From positions 59,137,759-59,201,758 of the forward strand of contig JAKGHH010000003.1 of NCBI GenBank assembly GCA_022828595.1: a DNA stretch of 64,000 bases, given 5' to 3'. Of this stretch, positions 10,955 through 25,900 are shown one piece after another. The stretch is from Nelumbo lutea. Taxonomy: Eukaryota > Streptophyta > Magnoliopsida > Proteales > Nelumbonaceae. Every line of letters starts with the position of its first letter. Position 1 is the stretch's first letter. The notes below the pieces were generated by a model. The model had not been told where the DNA came from. It saw only the letters and a program-made list of their open reading frames with translations, and made no database searches. A program made the translations under genes and the position numbers.

Positions 10955-13900
10955 GTTTTGGAATTGCATCTCTTGTGGTTCTTTGTTTTTCCTTGAAAAT
11001 TCTGATTTAGATGTATGTATTTGTTCATTTGTGTTATTCATTATTTTATTGACAAGCAGCATGTTTTTAAAATGGAGCAAGAGGAATACACAAAAGAAGA
11101 AATTGATTGGAGTTACATAGAATTCATCGATAACCAAGATGTTCTAGATCTTATTGAAAAGGTTTGTTTTTTCATCCCTGGCTAAGACTTTTCTTTATGC
11201 TTAATTTGTCTAACTTAAATTAATTGTTTTGATATAGGTTATCACATCACTTTCATCATGGTGATTCAGGAACAGTTATTGACTCTTTATTATGCATATC
11301 CCCTTCCACTAATATCAGTTCTATCTCCTGTAAATATTTTTTATGTATTCTGTGAAACATTTTAATCTTACATTTTTTACACTTACAACTTCCAGAAACC
11401 TGGTGGGATCATTGCTCTTCTGGATGAAGCTTGGTATGAATAAGAATATTATAAGTTGTGCTTTTACCACTCTCCTATTTCATTAAGGGAACATGTTTTT
11501 CATATCATTTAATGGATAAATATTTTTAGAGTTGCTTGTTTGAGATGGTGAGATAGCTGGGGATTTTGTTTTGTAGCATGTTTCCAAGATCAACACATGA
11601 GACGTTTGCTCAAAAGCTGTATCAGACATTTCAAAAACATAAGCGCTTCAGCAAGCCAAAGTTGTCACGTACTGACTTCACCATTTCGCATTACGCAGGT
11701 GATGTAAGTAACATACATCTGTTCATGGCATCCCTTTTAAGTTGACAACACTGTTTAAAAATGCAGAGGCGCAAATTGAGGCGCCAGGGTCTTTACATGT
11801 GAGAGGTGTAAGCCCCAAGGGGTGAGGTTTAAATTTCATGTGTCATTTTTTTTTCAAGAAAAAAAAAAGAAAACTGGAAGGAAAAAAGTGTGTACATCAG
11901 GAGCATATTTTATAGGGGAAGAGCATATAAGTGAATAGCTGAGCACGTAAACAGGAAATTTGAGAATATTAAGAGCTTGATAACTATTAAAAGTTTTATA
12001 TGTATAAAACATACCTCATTTATGTTGAAGCATAGATACAAGCACAAATTTAAAACTATATATGAAATACATACATTTTGTTAATACCAATTGCAAGGCA
12101 TAACTTCATCGAAATAAAAAAGCACAATCCAGGGGAAGAGTTGTGTGATAACACTTCAACAATAACCATGCAACAAAAGAATACAAACACTAGAGGGAGA
12201 GGTCGAAGAGGGAGGGGTAGATCTTCTGTGTGTATTTAATTGGGTGGTCCATTTTTGGGGTTTGTTGCCTTTATGCTTTGTGCTGTTTACCTGGGTTTGG
12301 TTGTGGCTTTTGCTCTAGTGGTATTTGTATTGGGGCATTGGCCTAGTTTGCGTCCTTGCTGTCCTTTGGCTTTTGGGCTAGGAGCTACGCTTAGCCGCGT
12401 AATTTCCTTGGGTAGGTTCTTTTGCGGGTTTCTACTATATACACCTTGTATACCTTCTTTTGGTTTTTAAATTTAATTTTACCTTTCATTCAAAAAAAAA
12501 AAAAAACTGGAGGTGTGGGGAATCTGCCTTTCAGGGTAAACAATATGAAGCATTTTTTCCTTCAGGCTTGCATGGAGGCACAACTCTCTTAGGCTGTGTT
12601 TGGTTCGAGGAAAGATTTTGGTGTGATGGGAAAGGATGGGATGGAATAGGATGAGAAAGAGAATGGGTGGAAATTTTTCATGTTCCATTGTTTGGTTGCA
12701 AAAGCAAAAGTAGTGGGAAAATCAACCCCAATAACAATTATTAATTAATTAATTAGTTAATTAGTAAATTTTTCTTATTTTATATTTTATTAGTATTAAT
12801 TATTTAAAACTAATATTTTAATTTATTAATATTTATTATTAACTAATATCTATTTTCTTGAATTATCAATTACTTTTAATTAATTAACATTTATTTTGAT
12901 TTATTATTAAGGAAATAATTAGTAAAATAAATAAATAATTCTTCACTACTTAATTAATTATTAACTATTTTTGTTGTTAATTATTAAATAACCATTAATT
13001 TATAAATACCTTTTTGGTATTTTGTATTTTATTATTAATTGTTAGTTAATTAATATTAATAATTAGTTAATTAACTCTGGACATTAATGAATATTTTAAT
13101 TTTTATTAATACTTATGACTTAATTAATAATTATAATATTTCATTATTAATTAATGAGTAATTTTAAGTTAGTTTTAATTGATTAATATTATATTTATTA
13201 TTTTTTAGTTTATTTATTAATTTTAATTAAATTGTTTTATTAAACTGTTATTAAATAATTAATAATTTATAAATGGGCCATGGGTCTATTATTATATTAA
13301 CTCTCAAAATTTCTACAAGGGAGGTGTTTTTTTTGTTAAACAACTTTGCCCCTCTTTTCTAACTTGTTTCCCACCAAAATGGTGGGATTCCACATCCCAA
13401 AAATTGAGATCTCGAAATCCACCATTTTCCCATTCCATTTCATGACATCTCACAAACCAAAAGGAGCCTTGTGCTTTAATGAAGCCATGGTTTTTACTTT
13501 CGATATCAATGGACATTTCGCCATGTAGAGATGGAGAAATTTTGGAGATATTTCGCTAGTCTCGCTAAGATGTTTGGAAAATTTAAAAAATTGGAAAGAC
13601 TTCTAGAAACATGGAATTGATTATTAAACCTCCAAGGAATCATTAGAATAAATATACTTGCATAAGGTTCAAAAAACCATAGTAAAGAACTTTATAAATC
13701 AAATTGGGGAAATTGAGAGGCCTTATTAGTACTTTTCTCTTTGTCTCTTTTTTAGTCTTTTGGCCGTCTTCTCTTCATTAAATATTTCAATACTTGCCAT
13801 TTTCACTTTTTCTTTTTTGTTACTATATGTTTTGATTAATTTCAGAATACTCTTTTCTAGTTATATGCATTTCTATTTTTCTTTTGAATTATAGTGACTT

Positions 13901-16900
13901 GGTGAATAATATCAAAATGGTAGGCCAATTATCCAATCATCAATTCTCTATGGTTCTTTTAGGAAAATATTTTTAATAAGATAATGATTTTAACAAAATA
14001 TTAAAGTTTTTTAATAATTTTCTAGAATTTTAAATATTAAATATATTATCTATCAATGAGATCTGAAATATCACTGACATATTGGCAAAGTTTTGGAGAT
14101 ATTTGAAAAGAAAAAGATTCCTGGAAAATTTTGTATTGTGTCCAAGCAAAATGGGGACATTTCACCAATATTGTTGATATCGTGAACCATGAATGAAACA
14201 TCAATGTTCTATTAATCTAATTTCACATAAGAAATTGGTTAACCACAAATTTTGGTTTTCCAGGTTACTTATCAAACCGAGTTGTTCTTGGACAAGAACA
14301 AAGACTATGTTGTTGCTGAGCATCAAGCAGTCTTAAGTGCTTCAAAGTGTTCCTTTGTCTCCAGTTTGTTCCCACCATTGCCTGAGGAGTCATCTAAAAC
14401 TTCAAAGTTCTCATCAATAGGCTCACGATTTAAGGTGTGGTGTTTTGTTTGTTTGATATTTTTGCTTCTATCCAGAGGTTCTTGATTTATGAAGTGCTTT
14501 AATGCACCTGTGCAGCAACAACTACAATCTTTGCTTGAAACTCTGAATGCCACTGATCCTCACTACATTCGTTGTGTGAAGCCAAATAATCTTCTTAAGC
14601 CATCTATATTTGATAACAACAATATTCTACAGCAGCTTCGATGTGGGGTAGGAATTATTTATTTATTTATTTTTGTTCTTTGTTTTAGTGCCACTAGAAA
14701 TTTTTATCTGTTAATATCCATGTGCTGGACTTTTTTTTTTAATATCAGGGAGTCATGGAAGCAATTAGGATAAGTTGTGCAGGATATCCTACAAGAAGAA
14801 CATTTTCTGAATTCTTAGAGCGGTTTAGCATTCTCGCACCATGCGTTCTGGATGGAAGGTAGCTTTTCCTCCTTATCTTCCCACCAAAAAAAGAAACAAA
14901 AAAGAATAGAAATGAAAAAAAAAATCTCCACCCTGCCATGCCTACCTTGTATGACTAATACTTCTATTAATGATTATATATCTCTATAATTGGAAGGTTG
15001 ACATTTTTTCCTCTTCTGTTTTGGCTAATCGTTATTATGGGAGTAGTGATGGGGCTACAGCTTCAAAGAAGTTACTGGAGAAGACAAATCTACAAGGTTA
15101 TCAGGTAAATTGTATTAATCAATGGAAAAGATTTTTTTTTTTTTTTTTTTTGTCTTTAACAATGTGTTTTACGAATGAAAAGAGTATACAAATACAAACA
15201 ACTTATAATCAATTGAGAAGATATAAAACCTCTTATCTCTCCCCATTCCCTATTTTTCTTACAATTGTTCCCAAAAAAGTTGCTCTCTCCCCATCCATCT
15301 TTTAGCAAGTGTATCAGCCATATTGTTAGCAGTCCTTTTATCCCATTGAAGTCTCACTTCCATTACTTTGGTCACCCAAGGTTTCCCATGCTGCTACGAT
15401 CAAAATTCAGCTTAGCTTATCCTCTTTCTGGTGATAAGTGACATTCTTATTTATGGATGTTCCCTCCACTTCCCTCCAATTTCTTTTGATATCTCCCACT
15501 GAAAATTCTGAGAGCTTCTCAATAGATTTCAGCCGTGGGCTACCCTTGAAGTGAGACACTCAATTGTGGCTTCCTTACTTTTCTAAGAATATTGTTGAAG
15601 TCCTTTCTCCCAAATCGTCGAAATTAGTGCAGCTCTAGTACATCTCCACATGATTCGTCCATGTTTCTTTGGCCACAAGAAAGTTATTGAGGCAAACAAG
15701 CTTGACACATCAATCAGAAGATTCCATTTGCACCCAAACTGAGATTACCAATTCCAAATACATCATGCAATAAATGGATAGGTTATTAGTAAGTGGTATC
15801 GGGTCTCTCCATTGGCATTATACAGAACACACCAATAAGGGGACAAGCACCACTTAAGCAAGTGATAGGTATTATTTCTCAAATTATCTTATGTGAACTA
15901 GACTTCCTAATTATTATTAATCACTCTTGGTAATCTAGTGAATGGTTATTTTCAAATTGAATTTAATAAATATATAATAGTGGATATCGGTAACGACATA
16001 AGCAGTCAGGTTTCAGTAATTGATCATATGCAGGACCTGATATCATTATCAGTGTTGCTAGGAGATACATCTGTAGCTAGGAGATACTTTGCTATGTTGG
16101 GAGCTACTGAGTCTGTTTTTCTTCTCCACCAGAACATTTCTGGCATATGTTGTAGAGATATCTAACTAATTCAATTTATCATGCAGATTGGAAAGACAAA
16201 GGTATTTCTTAGGGCTGGCCAGATGGCAGAACTCGATGCTCTCAGGATTGAAGTTTTAGGAAGATCAGCGAGCCTTATCCAGAGGAGAGCCCGCACATAC
16301 TTGGCTCGGAAAAACTTTATATTATTGCGGTTATCTGCTATACAGATCCAAACTGCATGCAGAGGTATTGTACTATATAATTTTTTGCTTATCAATGAAA
16401 AGAATTAATTTGGTGATACTGTTTTTGGTTGCAAAGAAAAAGGGGGAAAAGAAAACAAGCAAAAGAGAAAAAGAAAATAGAGGGGAAGAACATAAATGTT
16501 TTCTTTGGAGAAAATGGGGCCAGTTTTGCTTAATCTCACTCTCCACTATTTCCTCTGTTTTTCCATCATTAAAAGTAAAAAGTTACTTCCAGCTGAAAAG
16601 TTTAAACTGATATTAGGTACATTATTGAAAAAAAGACGATTAAACATCATCATTCAAACGAAGACAACGAAACATTATCTTTCATAAATTAAGAGATTTA
16701 TTCACCTTTTGTTTCCTTTTTCATGTCATTTTTATAACTTGAGAGCCAAGCTTGCAATTATTTTATACAAAGGAAATTAAACTACTTTTACCTTGCTTGT
16801 ATTCTGATACAGGACAAATTGCTCGACAACTGTATGAGAGCATGCGGAAAGAAGCTGCCTGTGTGCGGATCCAGAAATACTTGCGCATGTATCTTGCTAG

Positions 16901-19900
16901 GAAAGCCTATAAAAAGTTGTGCTCTTCAGCTGTTTCTATTCAAACAGGTATGCGTAGGATGGCTGCTCGTAATGAACTTTGCTTCAGGAGGCAGACAAAA
17001 GCAGCAATAATTATCCAGGTAATACATGACTTTTATTTCACATTTAATAGGACTTTGTTAACCTTTTATTGCTGTCATTTTTTATGTTTGATAAATAAAA
17101 ATTTTTCCACTTTTTAATAGCTTCGTTATTTCTCTTTGACAATGGAAGTCAAGTGGAGTAGAGGGCATTGCTATGCTTATACTTGATTGCATTAATCAAT
17201 GTCCTGAAGAGTTTGTTTTTGTTCTTAAATTTCCAAATTTACTTATTTATTCTGTTGATTATATTGCATTCCTATCTTTTTCTATTTCGTTCTTAATAGT
17301 TCTTATCTTACAATCTGAGTAGTGTTCTTGGTTCAATCTGCACTTTTCAGTCCTAGGATAAGAGAGAAAGATAACAGAAAGAGAAGAAAAGGAAGAGAAG
17401 ATGAAGAGAGAAGTAGAGGAGAAAAACTTTGGTTCAGCTAGAGAGAATTCAATCTCTCTCCCTAGCCGACCAGATCTTATTTATATGTTTGTAATAGAAA
17501 CAGAAAGACACTTATGCTCCTAATTAAGTATGGGACATATTACTCAAACTGAGACATAATGGATAGAACATTCAATAAGACAAGGTATAAAGACCAAAAT
17601 ACCCCTGACTACCAACTCTAACACTTCCTCTGTAGTTGGTGAGTATATGTCACATAGACCCAACTTGTTACATATGTAATCCAGTCTTCCCCAACTTCAA
17701 CCTCTATGTGCTTTGTTTTCTTGTGAAAAAGTAGATTAGATGAGATGCAACTTAGTTGTCACAATACAGCTTCATAGGGTTGTCAATTGAGTACCCAATC
17801 TCCTGTAGGAGATTCCTCAACCACACTAGTTTGCATTGTGTGCCATGGCTCTATATTCAGCTTCAGCACTACTCCTTGGTACTATAGTCTGATTTTTGCT
17901 CTTCCATGTCACCAAATTCCCTCCAAGAAAAGTATAATACCTTGTAGTGGATCTTTTATCAGACGTTGACAAGACTATCTCCAGTCTTGTATAACAAACC
18001 ATGACTTGGAGCTCCCTTCAAATATCACACAATTCTTAGAACTGCTTCCAAATGTGGAACCTATGGATTCTGCATAAACTAACTTACTACTCTAACTACA
18101 AATGATATGTCTGGCCTAGTAATAGTCATATAGTTTAACTTACCCACTAACTTTTTCTGCCTCCTAGGATCCTCGGATTCTTTACTTGCATTTGTACTTA
18201 ATTTGACATTTGGCTCCATGGGTGTTCTAGCTAGGTTGGCACTCAACAATCTTGTCTCCTCTAGCAAGTCAAGAACATGCTTTGGCACAAATTGATACCA
18301 TGCTTCGACCTTGCAATTTCTATTTCCAAAAAATACTTTAGTTTACCAAGATCATAGCTAAATTATAACAACTTGTTGCTACCAATTATAACAATGTCAG
18401 CTACATATACCACCAACAAAGTCTTTCTAGCTTCAAAATCATAGCTAAATACTGAATTATCAACTTGACATTGTCTCATGCCAAAATCTTTTACACCTCA
18501 CTGAATCTACCAAGCCAAACATGCAAAGGCTGTTTCAACCCACAAATTGTCTTCTTGAGTCAACACACCTTACCATCCTCCCCTGAATAACAACCCTTGG
18601 TGGTTACTCCATTTAAATCTCCTTAAGAAGATCACCATGTATGAAGGCATTCTTGATGTCAAGTTGGAATAGGGGCTGGTCATACATAGTTGCTAACGAT
18701 ATCAAAACACGAATTGAGCCAATTTTGGCAATAGGAGAGGTCTCTATATAATCTACTCTATACATTTGTGAGTAACCCTTTGCAACTAATCGAGCCTTCA
18801 ACTGCTTTATACTGCTATCTAGTAAGTATTTGACAGTGTACACCCACTTACAACCTACAACATGCTTAACAGGAGAGAGTGGTAAGCTCCCACGTGATTA
18901 TGAGCAAGAGTAGAGAGCTCTTCCATTGCTTGGTGCCAGCCTGGGGGGGTATGGGCTTCCTGGACATTCTTATTAATAGACATAGAGGACAAAAAAGAAA
19001 AAAGATTTAGCAATGGAAAGCAGAAAGATGAGAAACAAAAACATAGAAATAGTATGAAGGTTGCAATTATGTTTACCTTTTCGCAAAGTAATGGGAAGGT
19101 CAAGGTCAGAAGGAGAAGGCTATATGAATTTAGAAACAACTGCTGGATTTGCTGATGGAGAAGAAACTGGTGGAGCTAGTAGTTGTCGATGAGTATACAT
19201 TTGCTTGATTGGTGGTTGTTCAGTATTAACTTGCACTAGAGGTGAGGGGATCTTGGTCACAACTGGAACAATAGGAATGGGGTCATCAATTGGAACTGCA
19301 AGTGGAAATGTGAGATGAGGAGGAAACATCAGACCTATTGAAGAAAGGAATAGATTCAAAGAAAGTAACATCAAGATAAGGATGAATAAAAGTACACTTT
19401 GTAGCCATGAAAAGTACACTTTGTAGAGCGTGCATTGAACTTGTCCATTCCAGGCCCTAGATTATGAACAAAATACAACCAAAAACCTTGGGAGTGAGCG
19501 GAAATGGAGATAAAGTCGAAAACAAAACGAAGAAGGGAGAATGACCTTCAAGGGTAAACATGGACATCTAATTAATAAGGAAATGTGGTGTAAGTAAACA
19601 TCACTCCAAAATAGATTGGGAACACATAATCCGAAATGATCGAGCAATGTCAAGTAGATGGTGGTTCTTTCGTTCAATCACCCCATTTTGTTCCAAATAT
19701 TGCTGAAAAGGTGTATAGAAATAATTTCAGCCATTTCCAGAACATAGAATCTTTATGTGAACACCAAACTAAGTGCAGATTTTAGCATGAAATTTTTGGA
19801 AAATGGAGAATAATTCACTTCTATCTTTCATAAGATAAAGCCATGTCATCCTTGAATAATCATCTACAAAAATTACAAAATACTTATAACCATTTTTTTA

Positions 19901-22900
19901 ATAAATTACAAAATACTTACAATGATTGTATGACATAGTTCTATTTGGACCCCAAATATCTGAATGAATGAAAGCAAAAGGACTACAAATTCGACTATCG
20001 AATCTAGGATTGAAGAAAACTGGACAATGTTTTTCGTATTGACATGACTCACATTCCAAAGAAGAAAGACGACTCAATGAAGGAACACGTAACTAAAGTG
20101 CCTTTAGAGATTAATGACCAAGCTTGCAATGCCACTAGAGAGGAGTAATAGAGGACTAAAGTGCGATTGTCGAACCAATGCTATCAAGATAATACAACCC
20201 ACTGGCTTCATGACCTCCGCTAATCGTCGTACTCGTCTTGAGATCTTGAAAAACACAGGAAGAGTAATAAAATGTGATAGAAGAAAAAAGTGACTCGGTC
20301 AATTTACTAATTGATATAAGATTAAATGAAAATTTGGGTAGATATAAAACCGAGGATGATAATGAATCAATATCAACATTACCAACACCACAAATAGGAG
20401 GAATACAAAGTTCACTAGAGACACTCTTCTCTTCTATGAAGTATTTGTCCACCCTTTGTGTGTTTAGTTCTGTCCTGCTGCACTAGATTATTTATAATAT
20501 TGATTGTAACCTTGTTATCATGATATGGTTTGAGAGGACAAGTTATTTTCATGCCCAGTTCAGTTAGGAATGATTTGAGCCACAACAACTTTGCAACACC
20601 ATGAGCCATTCCCCTATATTTGGCTTCTACTTTTGACCTTGCAACAACATTCTGTTTCTTGCTTCTCCAAGTAGTTAAGTTTCCTCTAATAAAAATACAA
20701 TACCCCAATGTAGACTTTCTTTCTCCTATAGAACTTACCTAATCAGCATCGGTAAGTACCTCAATCTCAAGTCTACTATGCTTTTTGAATAGAATTCCCA
20801 TTTCCATGACATGCCTTAAAATATCTGAAGATCATCTCAACAAACTTCATATGAGGCACCTTGGGAGCAAGAATGAACTAACTCACAACATGACTGCATA
20901 GGAAATATCTAGCATGGTAAGAGATAAGAATACCAAATTTCCCTCCTTTGATACCTTTCCTTGTCTCGGTAGTCTTCACCATCCAACTCCTACAACCCAT
21001 TGTTCATCTTCATTGGTGCATCAATAGGTATACTCATTGTCATACCTGTCTCCTTTAATAGGTCTAGGATATGCATTCTCTGGAAATTGCACATTCCTTC
21101 TTTTGACCTTGCAACCTCATCCCTATAAATTATCTATGGTGTCCCAAATCCTTGATCTCAAACTTAGAAGCTAAAAATTTTTTAGTCACATCATCTCTTC
21201 TAAGTCATTTCCAGTGATAACCATATCATCTACATAAACTATGAGAGTTGTAAGTTTTTAACCTTGTCTTCCTATGAATAGAGTATGGTCATTGCTTCTG
21301 AAATTTCTAAGCTATCCCAAATTCTTCATGGCTCTACATGGCTTCTGAAACCATGCACGAGGAGTAACAATGGCATCAATCTAGCCTCTCAAACCATATC
21401 GTCTTATTGCATTTCCTTTGTTGAACCACAAAATGCGATATGGTTGGGGGTGCTGAACAATCTTGAGCTGCAATTTATCTACCACTTCTTGAGAAACAAG
21501 ATTCCCACTACTCCCGCTATCAATAATCAGGTTACACAACCAACTATACAACGTGTTCTAAAGACATTCTTTCTCAACCAGTCCCCAGGTAGTGGTTCTT
21601 GAGGTGCAACCATGGAGTGCTGTATCACTAAAGCTTCACCCTCAATGTCTCCTTCCAAGTTTTCTTCCTCTAAGGCATTAGCTTCAGTAGTTTCAGCCAC
21701 TTATCCATCCTCAACATGGCCTGTATCATCCTGCTGTTCATCAATGGCCTCATCAATTGGATGTGTTGCACTGCAATCCTTTCTCTAGGACCTTGTCTTC
21801 TTCCTAGTCCTAAATCACTTGCTACGTCACCATCCCTAGCAGCATTTTTAGATATAAGTTGAGCAAGACACTCAATTTGTTCATGTAGCCCTCTTATGCT
21901 TCTTGAAAAACCTTTATAGTGAAATTTTGCAGTCTTCTACCACCCTTTTTTTTGAACAGTAACTGAAAACTTTTATTAAATAAGAGAAATATAAGTACAA
22001 GAAAAGGGGAGATAACATGTCTTAACTCCCCACCAATAGATTACAAGAAAAACTTAGAAATTAGCCCAAAATAAAGAATCCCTATTCACCCCTTGTTTGG
22101 CTAGACCATCAGCAAGTGAACCTCCATTTGAATTTCTTCCTTTCATTACTGAACCTCCACATGCTGCTGTTATCTTCCTTTATCCATCTAATCACCATCT
22201 CTAAGTCTTCTACCACCCTTACCACGTCCACACCTTGCAACCATAATAAAATAGGAAAACACAACAAGGAAATGAACTTTGAAGCAAACCCAAGGAAAGA
22301 ACTCGTGCTATACCACTTGATGTAGATGAAAAAACAAATTATATGCAACACTTCAAGTGTACAACAGTAAACACAAGAAGTACCAAGCTGAAAACAACAA
22401 AACAAGTTGGATTGTAAGGGATTTCAGATCTGAATTTGAAGAACTCCTGAGTTTGAAGTAGAACCCCTCCTTTTATACGACTCAATGTCTTGTTAGAGAA
22501 GCCCATTAAAAGATGAGTTAGTTACTTATATATACCCTATACATTTGAGAAACTACTCATATATACTTTGAACTTTGAAAAGTAACTTATATGTACTTTG
22601 CTGACCTTTTCAAGGTTTAAGTCTAACACATAAGATTTTACAGACAAAATCATCCCTGACTATTTATTAAATTTTCAAAATATGCCATTTTCTTTATTAT
22701 TATGGTTTCTCTCCTCTTTCTTTTTCATCTGCTTGTAAATAGATGTCTGAGAAAAGGGGTGACATTATTATAATCGGTGGTATTATTTCTCTTATTTTTC
22801 TTCAACCAGAAAAGGGTTGCATTATTAATATAACGGTGTTGGGTATCTTAATGTCATCGTCTCATTCAAATTTCAAACTCTTCTCTCCTTTAGCATAGGG

Positions 22901-25900
22901 CACAGCATATGAATCATCTATATCAGAATCTCATAGCCACTTGAAAATTGAATATAAGCTTGTCCTTAAAAATCTAAAATAACTTGCAGATTGAATGACT
23001 CCAAGCATTGATTTTTTCAAGATAAACTTTCATGGAAGAAGAGGTCAAGATATTTCATCCTTGGGAAGAATAAACCGTGTCTAACTAGCTTTCCCAAACA
23101 AACAATACCTTCTACAATACCAATCCATTTATCCAGAAATTCAGATGGAGCACTACCTTGAGCTTTTATTAACAAGTCCTCCAGTCAATAGTGCCTCTTG
23201 AGTCTTGAGTATCCCACCATTAGGGATAATCAGCCTTATTTTTTCCTTTCATCTTTTTTGTGAAGATGTTGTAGTTGTGAGAATGGTCACTGGAGAAAAT
23301 AGGCACAGTGGAACAAAGAGGTAGGGTTCAGGTTGCTCAGTTGCACTCTCTTGGTTTTGGAAACAATAAATCTCTATTCATTCGGTTAGGAGAGTAGAGG
23401 AAGGACGAACAAGGGTAAAAATGAGATTATAAAAGGAATTTAACGGTGTATCAAACAGCTCTAATTTTTTCTTTAACAGATGGCCTATTTATGTTATGTG
23501 GGGCCGTCCTATAAGGTATATATAAATAGATTTTGAAAGATTAGGGTACATTTAAGTAGTTTCCTAAATATACAGGATATAAGTAATTATCCATTAAAAT
23601 ATATACACATAAGCCCCAATGATTTAAAAGGCACGCCTAGGTGCATAGGCGAGGCGCATTTTGGGGTATGCGCCTCGCCTAGGTCCTAGGTGCATCCCTT
23701 TCAAAAGGCGTGCGCTTGGTGCGCCTAGGCATGTGCCTGATGCGCCTTGCGCCTTAGCCTATTTGCTGGTGTTGTTCATTCATTCATTGCAATAAAATAT
23801 CTTCTTAAAAGGCAATGAAAGTTGAAAAAACATTATTTTTTATGTGAGAAATAAGAATTTCAGACCCTAACATAGACTTGTTTGGGCTTGCCTTGAGGGG
23901 CATGGTACAAAGGCGACTCATAGAATCAAGAATGCAATATGTTTTACATCACATTAGCTATTTGAAGCAATGCAATTAGGGAAAAAAAGAGATTGTGAGT
24001 TTTACATGCTTGGAAATGCTTTATATGTTTGCTTTTATTTTTAAATTTTCATTTGAATACACTTTACATGTTATGCATTTATTTTAAAATTTATGTTTAT
24101 ATTTTTTATTAACATTATGTTTAATATTTTTTGAATTTTTTGCATTTTTAAAAAAAATTTGGCATTTTTTTGAATTTTTTTTTTATTTTTTAGCTTTTTT
24201 TTTGTAATTTCGCCCCTTTCTTAAAAAGGCGCGCACCTTGCGCCTCAGGCACAAATTGGCCCTTGCACTTTTTTTGCGTCTTGCGCTTTTAAAACACTGA
24301 TAAGCCCCTAGAATATTTCCCATTCACAAACAACTCCTTAAGAACAAAATAACTTCAAACAAACCCCAAAAAGATAACTTTTGTTACAAAAAGCCCTAAG
24401 AGACCAAATCCCAACTGATGTGTACAATTGTCCCTAACCAGAATCTGAATTTTTAAGATGACGAAAATACCCTTAGACCCAAACTGTCAACAAAGCTAAC
24501 CCAAAACATGGTTTAAAATGTCCCTAATTTCCCCAATATTTCCACGACATATTTCCATTTCCATGGCTAGCGACATGAAATTTTCTTGGAATTGACATTT
24601 CCCCAATGAACACTACAAGCACTGTGGAGTACGACAAATAGTTTCCACAACATATTTCCATTTCCACTTCCATGGGTAGTGTCATGAAATTTTACTGGAA
24701 TCAACATATTTCTTAGTGAACACTAAGAGTTTTTTTCGATGTTTAAAATGCCCAAAGGAATATGTGGAATTTTGGAAAAGTTGATGAGAGACTTCTTATG
24801 GGAACTAGGAGAGGAGAAAAAAGATCATAGGGTTAGGTGGGATATAGTTACCAAAACCAAAAGTGATGGTGGGCTTGCTTTAGGCAATTTGCAAAAAATT
24901 AATGAAGCTTTGCTGGGGAAATGGCTTTGGAGATTGACTTTGGAAAGGGATAAATTATGGGCTCAAGTTGTCTTAAATATTCATGGCAAGTGGCGGATGC
25001 CTGGGACTCTGGAGTTTCAACTAGGGCTATGAGGGCTTCTCCTTGGAAATCAATTCATGCCATACTTCCTTCTTTTCTTCTTCTAATCAGGTATGATATG
25101 TGCTCCGGTAACTGCTTTTGGGATCATGTTTGGGTGGGAAGCACTCCGCTGAAAGAACTTTTCTCTTCCTTGTATTCTTTATCATGGTTTAAAAATGAGC
25201 CGGTCTCCACTGTTTTGACCACCTCTAATACAACCATTGATTGAAATTTGGGTTTTAGAAGGGTCCTTAGAGAACCGGAACTGAACCTCATTGCTGACCT
25301 GCTAAATATCCTTGAGGGGGTGGTTATTGACCCCCTTAGGAGGGATAGTAGGATTTGGGCTCCCTCCTTCGGGTATCTTCTCTTGCTCCTCTTTCTTCAA
25401 GGAACTGGCTCATTCCCTTCCTGTCTTTGGAATCCCTTTTCCAGTTTTGGAAGTCTGGGGTAGACCAATTCCTCCCAGAATTAGTGTTTTTTGTTGGGAA
25501 GTTTTCCATGAAAAGTGTAACACTTGCGATTTACTTCAAGGAAAAGTCCTAATTGGTGTTTATCCCCACACTGGTGCATCCTTTGTAAGAAGAATGGTGA
25601 GACTTGCTATCGCTTATTGGTTTCTTGCCCATTTGTTTCAGAAATATGGTGTTGGTTTTTCTCTCTTTTTGGTGGCAGGTGGACCCCTCCCCCAAATGTT
25701 CAAAGCCTATTTCATTCTACTACTGTTAGGGGGCTGAAGAAGAGAGGGAAAATTCTGTGGAGGTGTGTAAGAGCAGCTGTATGTTGGACAGTCTGGGAGG
25801 AAAGGAATCAACGAACCTTTCATGGGAAAGAAAGAAATAAGGGTGTAATCATTGAACTGATTTCTGTAAGGGTGATCCATTAGGTTACGACTTTGCAAAG

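Larger units (their letters stand above)
22312..24506 (-). repeat. LTR-like sequence of the Ty3 fragment, split by two DNA elements
   Basis: The sequence left of 22503, 23592-23616 and 24308-24506 reads as one piece when the Mutator-like (22512-23591) and hAT-like (23617-24299) insertions are taken out. It follows the decayed primer-binding site. The far end was not located, and no second LTR was seen, so this is a tentative call. Confidence 0.4.

Noticed and set aside
12240..12470. Hydrophobic 76-codon ORF (possible small membrane protein)
   Set aside because: Sits in a GT-rich retroelement tail ending in poly(A), inside a myosin intron. The Val/Leu content follows from base composition.
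21285..21602. Plus-strand ORF of 105 codons
   Set aside because: Reverse of the Ty3 protease reading [13 protein letters not shown] on the minus strand. The plus frame has no motif.
22109..22405. 98-codon minus-strand ORF
   Set aside because: It crosses the LINE/Ty3 border at 22203, joining unrelated sequences, so it cannot be a native protein.
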